Assembly (NCBI GenBank): GCA_021775275.1 | Contig: JAJFIE010000055.1 | Span: forward strand, 1 to 8,539 | Length of the DNA stretch: 8,539 nt | Origin: Rhodospirillales bacterium | GTDB taxonomy: Bacteria; Pseudomonadota; Alphaproteobacteria; Rhodospirillales; Casp-alpha2 | Reading direction: 5' to 3' | Shown here: positions 1 through 7,418 of the stretch, in pieces | Position numbering within the stretch: the stretch's first letter is position 1 | How the letters are laid out: every line of letters starts with the position of its first letter | Notes under the pieces: model-generated | The model's input: only the letters and a program-made list of their open reading frames with translations | Database searches by the model: none | Told to the model about the DNA's origin: nothing | Made by a program: the position numbers and the translations under genes

Positions 1-2
1 TT

Positions 3-2444
3 CCGGAAAACGACATAACGCGTGATCCCGTTTGTGGAATGACCGTTGATCTTTCTCAGGAAAAACCTTCAACGGAACATGGCGGGCACAGCTATCATTT
101 CTGCAATCCAAAATGTCTGGATAAATTCGTGGCCCGCCCTGACGATTATATCACGGCGGAAGACCCTGTCTGCGGCATGACCGTTGACCGCGCCAGCGCC
201 GGGCACATGTCAAAACACAACGGCGAACGTTTTTATTTCTGTTCGTCGCGGTGCGAAGAGAAATTCACTGCCGAACCCGAGACATATCTGCAAGGCCGCC
301 CGGTGCCGGAGCCCATGCCCGAGGGTACGCAGTATACCTGTCCTATGCATCCGGAAATCATCACCGACGGGCCGAGTGATTGTCCGATATGTGGCATGGC
401 GCTCGAACCCATGGGGATACCAGCCGCGGATCAAGGACCGAATCCCGAATTGGTCGATTTCAAGCGCCGCTTTTGGATTGGCGCGGTGCTGACGGTTCCG
501 CTACTGATACTGACAATGGGTCCCTATGTGGGGCTCGGCGCCGTCCGAGAGTTTTTTGGCGAGCGTGTGACGTTGTGGATAGAACTCATTTTGGGTACGC
601 CGGTCATCCTGTGGGCTGGCTGGCCGTTCTTCGTGCGTGGCGTCAAGTCCGTGATCACCCGTAATCTCAACATGTTTACGCTCATTGGCATGGGCGTTGG
701 TGCGGCCTATCTGTTCAGCGTGGTTGCGGTGCTTGCGCCGGGGATTTTCCCGGACGGATTTCGGGATGCAGAAGGGAATGTCGGGGTCTATTTCGAGGCC
801 GGCGCGGTGATCGTTGTGCTGGTCCTGCTCGGCCAGTTGATGGAACTTGGCGCGCGCGAACGTACGGGTTCGGCAATTCGAGCTCTCCTCGATCTTGCCG
901 CCAAGACCGCTCGTGTGATCCGCGACGATGGGCGCGAGGAGGATATCCCGCTTGAAGACGTTCAGGTCGGCGACCGTCTGCGTGTGCGGCCGGGCGATAA
1001 GGTGCCGGTCGATGGCGTGGTGGTCGAGGGGCGTTCTTCGATTGATGAGTCGATGATCTCCGGTGAACCGGTTCCGGTCGAGAAAGTTGAGGGTGATGAC
1101 GTCACCGGCGCCACGATCAATGGTACCGGCAGTCTGGTGATGGAGGCAAGGCGCGTCGGCGCCGACACCATGCTCAGCCAGATTGTCGAAATGGTCGCGA
1201 ATGCGCAACGCAGCCGTGCGCCTATCCAGAAACTCGCCGACTCGGTGGCTGGCATGTTTGTTCCTGCCGTGATTGGCGTTGCTGTTCTTGCATTCATTTC
1301 CTGGGCGTTGTGGGGGCCGTCCCCGGCGCTCGCCTACGGGCTGGTTTCGGCAGTCGCTGTACTGATTATCGCGTGCCCCTGTGCACTCGGTCTGGCGACG
1401 CCCATGTCTATCATGACGGCGACTGGTCGAGGCGCGCAGGCGGGTGTGTTGATCAAGAATGCCGAAGCGCTCGAGCGCTTCGCCAAGGTTGATACGTTGA
1501 TCGTCGATAAAACCGGTACGCTGACTATTGGCAAACCAAAACTTGTCGCTGTGATCCCGGAAACCGGGCATGACGAGTCCGAGGTGCTTCACCTGGCGGC
1601 AAGCCTGGAGCGCGGCTCGGAGCATCCGCTGGCCGAGGCGATCGTCGCCGGGGCCGAAGAACGCGGGGTCGCCATCGCCAAGTCGGAAGAGTTTGAGGCA
1701 ATCACCGGAAAGGGCGTCAAGGGCGTCGTCGACGGTAAGCCGGTGGCGCTTGGTAATGCCAAGCTGGTCGCCGACATGGGTCTGGATGGGGGCAGGTTTG
1801 CCGAGGCCGCCAATGCTCGGCGCGACGAAGGTGAAACGGTGATGTTCGTCATTATCGGTTCTGAAATCGCCGGCCTCGTTTCGGTCGCCGATCCGGTGAA
1901 GGAAACCACGCCCGAGGCATTGAAAGCGTTGCATGCGGAAGGATTCCGCATTGTCATGGCGACCGGCGACAATGAGCGCACGGCAAAGGCGGTGGCCGCA
2001 AAGCTCGGGATCGATGAGATTCGCGCCGACGTGTTGCCTGCGGATAAGGCGCGCATCATCAAGGAGATGCAGGCGGATGGCCGACAAGTCGCCATGGCGG
2101 GTGACGGTGTGAATGACGCCCCTGCGTTGGCGCAGGCCGATGTCGGTATCGCCATGGGCACAGGCGCCGACGTTGCGATTGAGAGCGCGGGACTTACGCT
2201 GATCAAGGGCGACCTCAACGGCATTGTCCGTGCACGGCGCCTGTCGCGGGCGACCATGCGCAACATAAAACAGAATCTTTTCTTTGCGCTGGTTTACAAT
2301 GCCGCCGGTGTCCCGGTGGCGGCGGGTGTCCTCTATCCGTTCCTCGGCATTCTGATCTCACCGATTTTTGCGGCGGCGGCCATGAGCCTGTCGTCCGTTT
2401 CGGTCATCAGCAACGCCCTCAGATTGCGCTCGGCAAAGATATAG
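3..2444 (+). CDS. copA: Copper-exporting P1B-1-type ATPase with tandem YHS domains (5' partial)
   Basis: This is an inner-membrane pump that couples ATP hydrolysis to export of Cu(I) (possibly Ag(I)) from the cytoplasm. Residues are numbered from the Met at 39. The reading frame stays open to the window edge, and the codons at 24-50 spell DPVCGMTVD, the conserved start of a YHS domain. The Met at 39 is therefore internal and the true start lies upstream. Domains in order: YHS 1 (to about 38), YHS 2 (about 42-84; C45, C68, C72), a CPMHP...CPICGM binding module (about 99-120), then the ATPase core. Core motifs: SGEP actuator loop (341-344), CPC in the metal-path helix (446-448), DKTGTLT with phosphorylated D490, SEHP (527-530), GDGVNDAP (688-695). 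Y753-N754 in TM7 and M782-S-L-S-S786 in TM8 are the Cu(I) signature of the P1B-1 class. No N-terminal HMA domain is seen within the window. The CueR-like gene follows 76 bp downstream. Family assignment is firm; copper over silver is inferred. Confidence 0.95.
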   Translation, partial: PENDITRDPVCGMTVDLSQEKPSTEHGGHSYHFCNPKCLDKFVARPDDYITAEDPVCGMTVDRASAGHMSKHNGERFYFCSSRCEEKFTAEPETYLQGRPVPEPMPEGTQYTCPMHPEIITDGPSDCPICGMALEPMGIPAADQGPNPELVDFKRRFWIGAVLTVPLLILTMGPYVGLGAVREFFGERVTLWIELILGTPVILWAGWPFFVRGVKSVITRNLNMFTLIGMGVGAAYLFSVVAVLAPGIFPDGFRDAEGNVGVYFEAGAVIVVLVLLGQLMELGARERTGSAIRALLDLAAKTARVIRDDGREEDIPLEDVQVGDRLRVRPGDKVPVDGVVVEGRSSIDESMISGEPVPVEKVEGDDVTGATINGTGSLVMEARRVGADTMLSQIVEMVANAQRSRAPIQKLADSVAGMFVPAVIGVAVLAFISWALWGPSPALAYGLVSAVAVLIIACPCALGLATPMSIMTATGRGAQAGVLIKNAEALERFAKVDTLIVDKTGTLTIGKPKLVAVIPETGHDESEVLHLAASLERGSEHPLAEAIVAGAEERGVAIAKSEEFEAITGKGVKGVVDGKPVALGNAKLVADMGLDGGRFAEAANARRDEGETVMFVIIGSEIAGLVSVADPVKETTPEALKALHAEGFRIVMATGDNERTAKAVAAKLGIDEIRADVLPADKARIIKEMQADGRQVAMAGDGVNDAPALAQADVGIAMGTGADVAIESAGLTLIKGDLNGIVRARRLSRATMRNIKQNLFFALVYNAAGVPVAAGVLYPFLGILISPIFAAAAMSLSSVSVISNALRLRSAKI

Positions 2445-2453
2445 GAGTTGCAA

Positions 2454-2470
2454 CCCGGCCATGCGCCGGG
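2454..2470. repeat. Short GC-rich hairpin after the ATPase gene
   Basis: A 6-bp inverted repeat (CCCGGC / GCCGGG) with a 5-nt loop sits 10 bp past the ATPase stop codon. No T-tract follows, so it is not a convincing intrinsic terminator. It could be a weak attenuator or an mRNA-end stabiliser, or chance in GC-rich sequence. Confidence 0.3.
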
Positions 2471-2520
2471 ATCATCGCCCGAGCATCCACGTATGAAGGC
2501 ATCAAAGAGAGGAAAAAAAC

Positions 2521-2946
2521 ATGATGAACATCGGTGACGCATCAAAAGCCGTGGGTCTCACAGTAAAGACTGTTCGTTATTACGAAGATATTGGACTTGT
2601 CGCCGCCCATCGATCTGAAAGCGGGTATCGCCGTTATGGTGTGCAGGAGGTTCATAAACTTCACTTTGTTCAACGAGCGCGCAGCCTTGGGTTTTCGATC
2701 GATCATTGTCGGCAGCTCTTGTCTCTGTATGAAGACAATGATCGGACCAGTGCCGAAGTGAAGGTTATTGCGGAAAGCCATCTAAATGAGATCGAAGAAA
2801 AAATCATCGAACTCGAAGACCTGCGAGATGTATTGGCCCATTTGGTTCGCCACTGCGCTGGTAACGATCGACCCGAGTGCCCGATCATTGATGGTTTGTC
2901 AGACCTCGCCCAGACTGTTGAACGCCAACCAATTGAAATGCACTGA
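2521..2946 (+). CDS. cueR: CueR-type MerR-family Cu(I)-responsive regulator
   Basis: This is a cytoplasmic dimeric transcription factor expected to twist open promoters with long spacers when it binds Cu(I), Ag(I) or Au(I). It is 141 aa, close to the usual length for this family. The winged helix-turn-helix occupies about residues 3-72 (TVKTVRYYEDIGL, then SGYRRYG), followed by a long dimerisation helix (about 80-112). The metal-binding loop reads C112-AGNDRPE-C120-PII, the two-cysteine arrangement of CueR/HmrR. Ser77, in the SAEVK segment, matches the serine that marks sensors of +1 ions, where +2 sensors carry a cysteine. Two ATGs occur in tandem (2521 and 2524). The first has AGAGAGG eight bases upstream and is preferred, though either is possible. 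Codirectional placement just after the ATPase gene implies it controls that pump. No CueR-like operator is visible in the 76 bp before it, so the target promoter is probably upstream of the window. Confidence 0.92.
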   Translation: MMNIGDASKAVGLTVKTVRYYEDIGLVAAHRSESGYRRYGVQEVHKLHFVQRARSLGFSIDHCRQLLSLYEDNDRTSAEVKVIAESHLNEIEEKIIELEDLRDVLAHLVRHCAGNDRPECPIIDGLSDLAQTVERQPIEMH

Positions 2947-3012
2947 AGCGGAGCGATAAACCCGATTGGGTAGCGATGACCATCAGCCCGCCGTGCCAAA
3001 GAGGATAGTTCT

Positions 3013-3264
3013 ATGAGCCACATCAACCCTTCGTTTTTCCATTCATTAAGATTTAGATACGGCGCAGGACTGGTGGTTTTTTTGATCATTGGCGGGTACT
3101 TCCTGTGGCAGGAGCATGAGGCGCACATCCTTGGATACTTGCCATTGATTCTTCTCTTCGGTGTATGTATTGGCATGCATTTTTTTATGCACGGCGGACA
3201 TGGTCATGGCAAAGCTGATGATGCCGATCCGACAAAGAAGAACGGGAAGGATTTCGATAAATGA
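3013..3264 (+). CDS. DUF2933-type small His-tailed membrane protein
   Basis: An 83-aa protein with two predicted membrane segments (about 17-33 and 41-58) joined by a short acidic/His loop (QEHEAH, 33-38). A glycine/histidine motif follows, MHGGHGHG (59-66), and then a charged polar tail. This layout, with hydrophobic helices ending in an MHxxMHGGHGHG-like stretch, resembles the DUF2933 family often found beside copper and heavy-metal resistance genes. The His cluster could bind metal, but that is inference. AGAGGA about eight bases before the ATG supports the start. Its stop overlaps the next gene's start (ATGA at 3261-3264), so the two are probably translated together. A 66-bp gap with no clear terminator separates it from the regulator gene. 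Confidence 0.8.
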   Translation: MSHINPSFFHSLRFRYGAGLVVFLIIGGYFLWQEHEAHILGYLPLILLFGVCIGMHFFMHGGHGHGKADDADPTKKNGKDFDK

Positions 3265-3914
3265 GCGACCCGATACCGCAGTACGGGTTGTGGAGCTTGG
3301 TGATTGTGAATTCAGCCATCTTCATCATGTTCGCATTCAGTTTCTTCAAGCCAAAGACCAGACGAGATTGGCGGTCGTTTGGCGCCTTCAGCGCTTTCCT
3401 CGTTGCACTGTTCACGGAAATGTATGGCTTTCCGCTTACCATCTACTTCCTGTCTGGCTGGTTGCAGAGCCAGTTCCCGGGTATTGACTGGTTTGCACAT
3501 GATTCCGGCCATCTTCTTGAGATGATGTTTGGCTGGCAGGCCAACCCGCATTTTGGACCATTTCACCTCCTGAGTTTTGCATTCATCGGCGGTGGCTTTA
3601 TCTTGATATCAAAGGCCTGGCGCATCCTTTATGAATCCCATCAACATGGTACGCTGGCGGTCACAGGCCCGTATGCCTACGTTCGTCATCCACAGTACGT
3701 GGGGTTCGTTCTTGTCATGCTCGGATTCCTGATCCAATGGCCCACCCTGCTTACGCTTGCCATGTTCCCTTTCCTCATTTGGATGTACATAAAATTGGCG
3801 CGAATGGAAGAAATCGAGGTTCGCCGTGAGTTTGACCAGACATACGCAACATATGCCGATCAGACGCCGGCCTTCGTTCCAAGGCTTGGTGGCATGGCGG
3901 CACGAGGCGTATGA
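3261..3914 (+). CDS. Isoprenylcysteine carboxyl methyltransferase-like membrane protein
   Basis: A 217-aa polytopic membrane protein of the ICMT/PEMT-like superfamily, whose characterised members transfer a methyl group from S-adenosylmethionine to a membrane-associated substrate. About five hydrophobic segments are visible (roughly 10-28, 40-65, 102-118, 144-158, 162-180). The diagnostic block is TGPYAYVRHPQYVG (135-148), the cofactor-binding loop of this fold. A charged motif follows, RMEEIEVRREF (181-191), and then YATYADQTPAFVP (195-207), as is typical of the C-terminal end of these proteins. The N-terminal 100 residues carry HDSGHLLEMMFG (80-91), possibly part of a substrate pocket. Bacteria lack prenylated CaaX proteins as a rule, so the substrate is unknown. 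The gene overlaps both its neighbours by ATGA, which indicates a tightly coupled unit with the DUF2933 and EamA genes. Family call is secure; methylation activity here is unproven. Confidence 0.85.
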   Translation: MSDPIPQYGLWSLVIVNSAIFIMFAFSFFKPKTRRDWRSFGAFSAFLVALFTEMYGFPLTIYFLSGWLQSQFPGIDWFAHDSGHLLEMMFGWQANPHFGPFHLLSFAFIGGGFILISKAWRILYESHQHGTLAVTGPYAYVRHPQYVGFVLVMLGFLIQWPTLLTLAMFPFLIWMYIKLARMEEIEVRREFDQTYATYADQTPAFVPRLGGMAARGV

Positions 3915-4780
3915 AGGCCGGAAATCTTCGCCTGATACTGATAATGTTCCTGTGGGCTCTTTGTTTTCCGTTGATTACCATGGGACTCGACTATTCCCCC
4001 CACCTGACGTTCGCTGCTATTCGTGCATTCTTGTCCGGGGGTGTGTTGCTTGCCGTGGCGTTGGCTCTGGGCCACCGGTTGCCCCGTTGCATCCAGGATT
4101 GGCTGGCGCTTGCAGCTATCGGAGTTGGCGCAACAACCCTGGCGTTCTTCGGGATGTTCCATGCCGCCGAGTTTGTATCGCCAGGTATGGCCACAGTGAT
4201 CGCCAACACCCAACCCTTGATGGCGGCCATGTTGGCGCACTGGTTCCTCGGTGAACGATTGAGCGCCCGTGGGAAGATAGGACTGATGCTCGGATTTCTC
4301 GGGATCGTCCTGATTGCAGTCCCACAGTTGACCTCCAATGGTGGCGACGCCTTCCGAATTGGTATTGCCTATATCATCGTGTCCGCCTTCGGCATTTCGC
4401 TCAGCAACGTGATCATCAAGCACATCGCATCCAGGATCGATCCATTAGTGGCGATGGGAGTGCAATTGGTGTTTGGCGGTATCCCGCTGGCGGTTATTGC
4501 GGTCACGACCGAGGATCCGACGACGGTCCGTTGGACTGTAGAGTTTCTCATAAGCCTGATTGGACTTAGTCTGGCGGGGACCGCACTCGCCTACTGGATG
4601 TGGTGCACGGTTCTGAAATCGGTCGAACTAAGCCGCGCCAACGCATTTACTTTTCTCGTGCCGCTGTTCGGTTTGGGTATGGGAGTGAGCTTTTATGGCG
4701 AACGGATTTCAGTAGTGGCCATAATGGGGATTGTATTGACGCTGATTGGAATCCACCAGGTTACAAAGGGTATGCGCTAA
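3911..4780 (+). CDS. EamA/DMT-superfamily transporter
   Basis: A 289-aa inner-membrane protein with about ten hydrophobic segments, forming the two-repeat EamA architecture of the drug/metabolite transporter superfamily. The duplication can be read directly. The first half has a segment ending in MAAMLAHWFLGERL (about 104-117), and the second has the matching FTFLVPLFGLGMGVSFYGERI, each with a GER after the fourth helix of its repeat. Members export metabolites, amino acids or drugs, and the substrate cannot be told from sequence. The start overlaps the methyltransferase stop (ATGA at 3911-3914), which supports this ATG and co-translation. It is the last gene of the rightward block. Its placement with a copper pump may mean export of a metal-related or methylated compound, but that is speculation. 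Confidence 0.88.
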   Translation: MKAGNLRLILIMFLWALCFPLITMGLDYSPHLTFAAIRAFLSGGVLLAVALALGHRLPRCIQDWLALAAIGVGATTLAFFGMFHAAEFVSPGMATVIANTQPLMAAMLAHWFLGERLSARGKIGLMLGFLGIVLIAVPQLTSNGGDAFRIGIAYIIVSAFGISLSNVIIKHIASRIDPLVAMGVQLVFGGIPLAVIAVTTEDPTTVRWTVEFLISLIGLSLAGTALAYWMWCTVLKSVELSRANAFTFLVPLFGLGMGVSFYGERISVVAIMGIVLTLIGIHQVTKGMR

Positions 4781-5097
4781 GGACGAAAATGGGACCTTCG
4801 CCAAAAATCGTTGTTATTGTAATCAAGAGGATATCGCCCAAAACGGCAAGGGTTTTAAATCGTGGTATAGGGAACCTCTTTCTGCAAATAAGAAACGTTG
4901 TGCGATGCAATATGAGATTGCACGGAGTCAAGGATCTATCAGAATCTGGATGGTCTACAACTGGAAACCGGCTTCGCCGTGACAATCAAACTGGGTTCCG
5001 CCTTCTGAGGAACGATCTTCATGAATCTGACCTGCACCTGGAACGGAATTTCATTGCAGGGCGTGATGCTTCGTGCGAGTGGGAGGCAGGTCGATTT
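4781..5097. other. 317-bp convergent gap with no supportable gene
   Basis: This stretch separates the end of the rightward EamA gene from the end of the leftward sensor kinase gene. Short open frames exist on both strands, but none has a ribosome-binding site, a recognisable product or a domain. Small hairpins are present, such as CGGC-TTC-GCCG near 4970 and GTTCC/GGAAC near 5000, but none is followed by a T-run, so no intrinsic terminator can be called. It may contain decayed sequence; nothing identifiable was seen. Confidence 0.6.
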
Positions 5098-6492
5098 TTA
5101 CCGGGGCAGAAATACCGTCGCACGCAAACCTCCTTCCTCGCGATTATTCAGGCGGATTTCACCGCCATGGTCGTTGATGATGGATTGAGCAATGCTCAAG
5201 CCAAGACCAATTCCTCCGGTTTTCCGACTGCGGGAAAGCTCGACGCGATGGAAAGGAAGGAAAACATTATGCATCTCGGTTTCAGGAATTCCCGAGCCAT
5301 CATCCGTCACACTGATTTCCAACCATGCATCCGTGTTGATCAGCTCCACATGCGCCACATCACCATATTTCACGGCATTTTCAACGAGGTTTGTCAGCGC
5401 ACGCCTTAACGCGACCGGTTTGCCCTTGAATACCAAACCTTCCGGCACATCTTGCATCACAGAGTGCCCTGCATCGGCAAGGTCGTCACAGATACTGCTT
5501 ACCAATGCACTAAGGTTTACCGTCTGCTGTTCCTCCGCTTTTGATTCATCGCGGGCAAACGCCATTGTTGATGATACCATGGATTCCATGTCATTGAGCG
5601 TGGCTTGCATTTTCTCGCGTTCGCTCTGATTTTCGACGAACTCGGTGCGCAGGCGCAGAAGTGTGATCGGCGTGCGCAAATCATGGGCAATAGCGGCCAG
5701 CATGCGCGTTCGGTTTTCAACCAGACGTTTCAGTCGTTGCTGCATGTCGTTAAAGGCGCGTGTCGCTTGCCGAAGCTCTCCCGGACCCGTAACCACCAAT
5801 GGTGGGGCGTCTACGTCCTTTCCGAGGCGTTCTGAAGCAGCGGTGAATACGCGAAGCGGATTGGTAACTTTGCGAATCACCCAAACGGATAGCAAAATCA
5901 CACCGAACGCCATCAAAGTTATGGAAAGGACCGCCCGCGTGCCCCACAGTTTTGTCTTGCCGGGAACGTGTGTACTGAAATTGAGCCACGACCCGTCCTT
6001 GAGATGGACCGACGCCCTTAAGAGTCTGTCATCGGCTCCTGAAAAGAGATGGCTTATCCAGGAGACTTTCCTGGTGTCCGGCGTTGCGCCCTGGATTGAC
6101 GCTTGTATCTGGGTGAGATCACTCACAATCTGCACAGTGATTTCGCCTGCTACGCTACGGTCAAGCAGCCGACCAATATTTTCCCTTATTGTGATGGCCT
6201 GACCGGTTTCGCCATCTCTATCGATGTATTGTTGCTCGGGCGTGACCGACATTCCCAAGCCCGGCCCGATCATCACATCCAGCATACGCTCGTGCCATGC
6301 GGCCGGCGTTCCGTCAAAAATACGGACCACAGATGTTATCTGTTGAGCGAAGTGTCGTCCTGCGCTCTCCACCGACATTTCGACGCGGTCGGCGGTATAG
6401 ATCGTCATGCTGAATACATGAGACATTGTCAGCCCCAACAAAAGGACGGCTATTGTTCTTCCGGCAAGGCTATCGGGAATTAATCCTTTCAT
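5098..6492 (-). CDS. EnvZ/CpxA-type sensor histidine kinase
   Basis: A 464-aa inner-membrane sensor that autophosphorylates on histidine and passes the phosphate to the regulator encoded just before it. It has TM1 at about 12-32, a periplasmic sensor region at about 33-185, TM2 at about 187-206, then HAMP (about 207-260). The HisKA domain carries the phospho-acceptor in AIAHDLRTPI (H270). The ATPase domain shows the N box LTNLVENAVKYG (366-377), DDGSGIPE (397-404), the F box FLPFHRVE (411-418) and GGIGLGLSIA (426-435). All catalytic motifs are intact. The sensor region has no cysteine and only scattered His and Met (H47, H67, M70, M74, M81, H148, H163, H175), with no compact CusS-like metal site, so the signal is unknown. 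The start overlaps the regulator's stop (ATGA, 6492 down to 6489), which supports this ATG. Copper sensing is suggested only by the neighbourhood. Confidence 0.93.
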   Translation of the reverse strand: MKGLIPDSLAGRTIAVLLLGLTMSHVFSMTIYTADRVEMSVESAGRHFAQQITSVVRIFDGTPAAWHERMLDVMIGPGLGMSVTPEQQYIDRDGETGQAITIRENIGRLLDRSVAGEITVQIVSDLTQIQASIQGATPDTRKVSWISHLFSGADDRLLRASVHLKDGSWLNFSTHVPGKTKLWGTRAVLSITLMAFGVILLSVWVIRKVTNPLRVFTAASERLGKDVDAPPLVVTGPGELRQATRAFNDMQQRLKRLVENRTRMLAAIAHDLRTPITLLRLRTEFVENQSEREKMQATLNDMESMVSSTMAFARDESKAEEQQTVNLSALVSSICDDLADAGHSVMQDVPEGLVFKGKPVALRRALTNLVENAVKYGDVAHVELINTDAWLEISVTDDGSGIPETEMHNVFLPFHRVELSRSRKTGGIGLGLSIAQSIINDHGGEIRLNNREEGGLRATVFLPR

Positions 6493-7208
6493 TCATTTCT
6501 CACAGTCGGCGTGAAGACATATCCGCCACCCCACACAGTCTTAATGATTTCCGGCTGTTTCGGATCGAGCTCTATTTTCTTTCGAAGACGGCTGACCTGG
6601 GTATCGATGCTGCGGTCAAAAGGTTCGGTATCTCGGCCCTGGGTGAGGTCCATCAACTGATCACGGCTCAACACATGACCAGGATGTTGGATGAAAGTAA
6701 GCAACAACCTGAATTCACCGGTGCTCAATGGTACAATCACACCGTCTTCCGTAATAAGTTGGCGTTTCGTGATGTCAAAAGTCCAGAGATTGAACACAAT
6801 CGTCGTTTCTTTTGGGGGGTGCCGTGTTTCAGGGAGGGTCTCTGTCCGTCGTAACACGGATTTAATGCGGGCAAGCAGTTCCCGTGGATTGAACGGCTTG
6901 GCCAGATAATCATCCGCACCCATTTCAAGGCCGATGATCCTGTCGGTCTCTTCTCCCATGGCCGTCAGCATGATGATCGGAATCGATGACTTGGCTCGGA
7001 GGTCGCGGCATAAAACCAGCCCATCGTCTCCTGGCAGCATGAGGTCGAGAACGATCAGATCAACCTGATGATTCGCAAGGGCACGTCGCATGGCGTTCCC
7101 GTCGGGTGCGGAACTGGTGCGGAAACCGTGTTGTCTGAGAAACCGTTCCACGAGTTCGGAAATCTCGTTGCTGTCATCGACGATTAGAATATGCGGTGTG
7201 TTCTTCAT
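6489..7208 (-). CDS. OmpR-family response regulator
   Basis: A 239-aa two-domain DNA-binding regulator, the partner of the overlapping kinase gene. The receiver domain (about 5-118) has the acidic pair D11-D12, phospho-acceptor D55 in LIVLDLMLPG, T82 and K104 in AKPF. The C-terminal winged helix (about 136-235) shows LSTGEFRLLL, the recognition-region pattern RSIDTQVSRLRKKIE, and the closing IIKTVWGGGYVF hairpin. Length is normal for OmpR/PhoB proteins. The frame is open much further upstream, to 7484, but the receiver fold begins with HILIVDD, so the ATG at 7208 (MKNTPHILIV) is the sensible start. Its GGAGG directly abuts the ATG and a TATACT lies seven bases upstream, so the mRNA may be leaderless. 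It probably regulates its own gene and the divergent operon. Confidence 0.93.
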   Translation of the reverse strand: MKNTPHILIVDDSNEISELVERFLRQHGFRTSSAPDGNAMRRALANHQVDLIVLDLMLPGDDGLVLCRDLRAKSSIPIIMLTAMGEETDRIIGLEMGADDYLAKPFNPRELLARIKSVLRRTETLPETRHPPKETTIVFNLWTFDITKRQLITEDGVIVPLSTGEFRLLLTFIQHPGHVLSRDQLMDLTQGRDTEPFDRSIDTQVSRLRKKIELDPKQPEIIKTVWGGGYVFTPTVRNE

Positions 7209-7221
7209 CCTCCCGAGTATA
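7209..7221 (-). promoter_or_regulatory. Possible -10 element and abutting Shine-Dalgarno of the regulator gene
   Basis: Reading leftward, TATACT (7221-7216) is followed by CGGGAGG and then the ATG. The GGAGG has no spacer, too close for normal initiation. The -10-like hexamer would place a transcription start at or within a base or two of the ATG. No good -35 lies 16-18 bp upstream, as expected for an activator-dependent promoter. This is a reading of motifs only. Confidence 0.35.
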
Positions 7222-7253
7222 CGTAAGCTACCGCCTGTCGCGTTAAAAAAATT

Positions 7254-7299
7254 GTGACAAAGTTTGTCATAGCGACGCACTGAAACATTCGGTGACAAA
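7254..7299. promoter_or_regulatory. Candidate response-regulator binding sites (palindrome plus direct repeat)
   Basis: The sequence TGACAAAGTTTGTCA (7255-7269) is a perfect inverted repeat with 7-bp arms around one central base. The octamer GTGACAAA occurs at 7254-7261 and again at 7292-7299, 38 bp apart, close to four helical turns. These lie between the divergent regulator and 155-aa genes, where an autoregulating OmpR-type protein would bind. Relative to the proposed leftward start, the palindrome centre is near -54. The repeats are seen directly; the binding protein is inferred. Confidence 0.5.
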
Positions 7300-7418
7300 A
7301 AAGGCTGATCCTGACGAACTTCAGAAAAGAGTGTCGGGTTTAATCTCACCATCACCTGTCCGGGCCAAGGGTAAAACCGGGCACTCTGATATCTCTCAAT
7401 AACAGGAAAAACGAAATC

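Noticed and set aside
501..2087. Open frame of 528 codons antisense to the ATPase gene
   Set aside because: It lies wholly opposite a well-supported gene, its product is rich in His/Arg/Asp with no domain, and such mirror frames are common in GC-rich coding sequence.
1589..2266. Second antisense frame of 225 codons within the ATPase gene
   Set aside because: Low-complexity Ala/Ser/Pro product and no ribosome-binding site; a shadow of the coding strand.
2454..2470. Intrinsic terminator after the ATPase gene
   Set aside because: The hairpin is short and no T-tract follows, so it is listed only as a hairpin.
4600..5409. Rightward frame of 269 codons spanning the EamA end, the gap and the kinase end
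   Set aside because: It overlaps two well-supported genes in wrong frames and has no recognisable domain.
7311..7344. Rightward promoter with CTGACG as -35 and TTTAAT as -10
   Set aside because: The spacer is 22 bp, too long for a standard promoter, and neither hexamer is strong.
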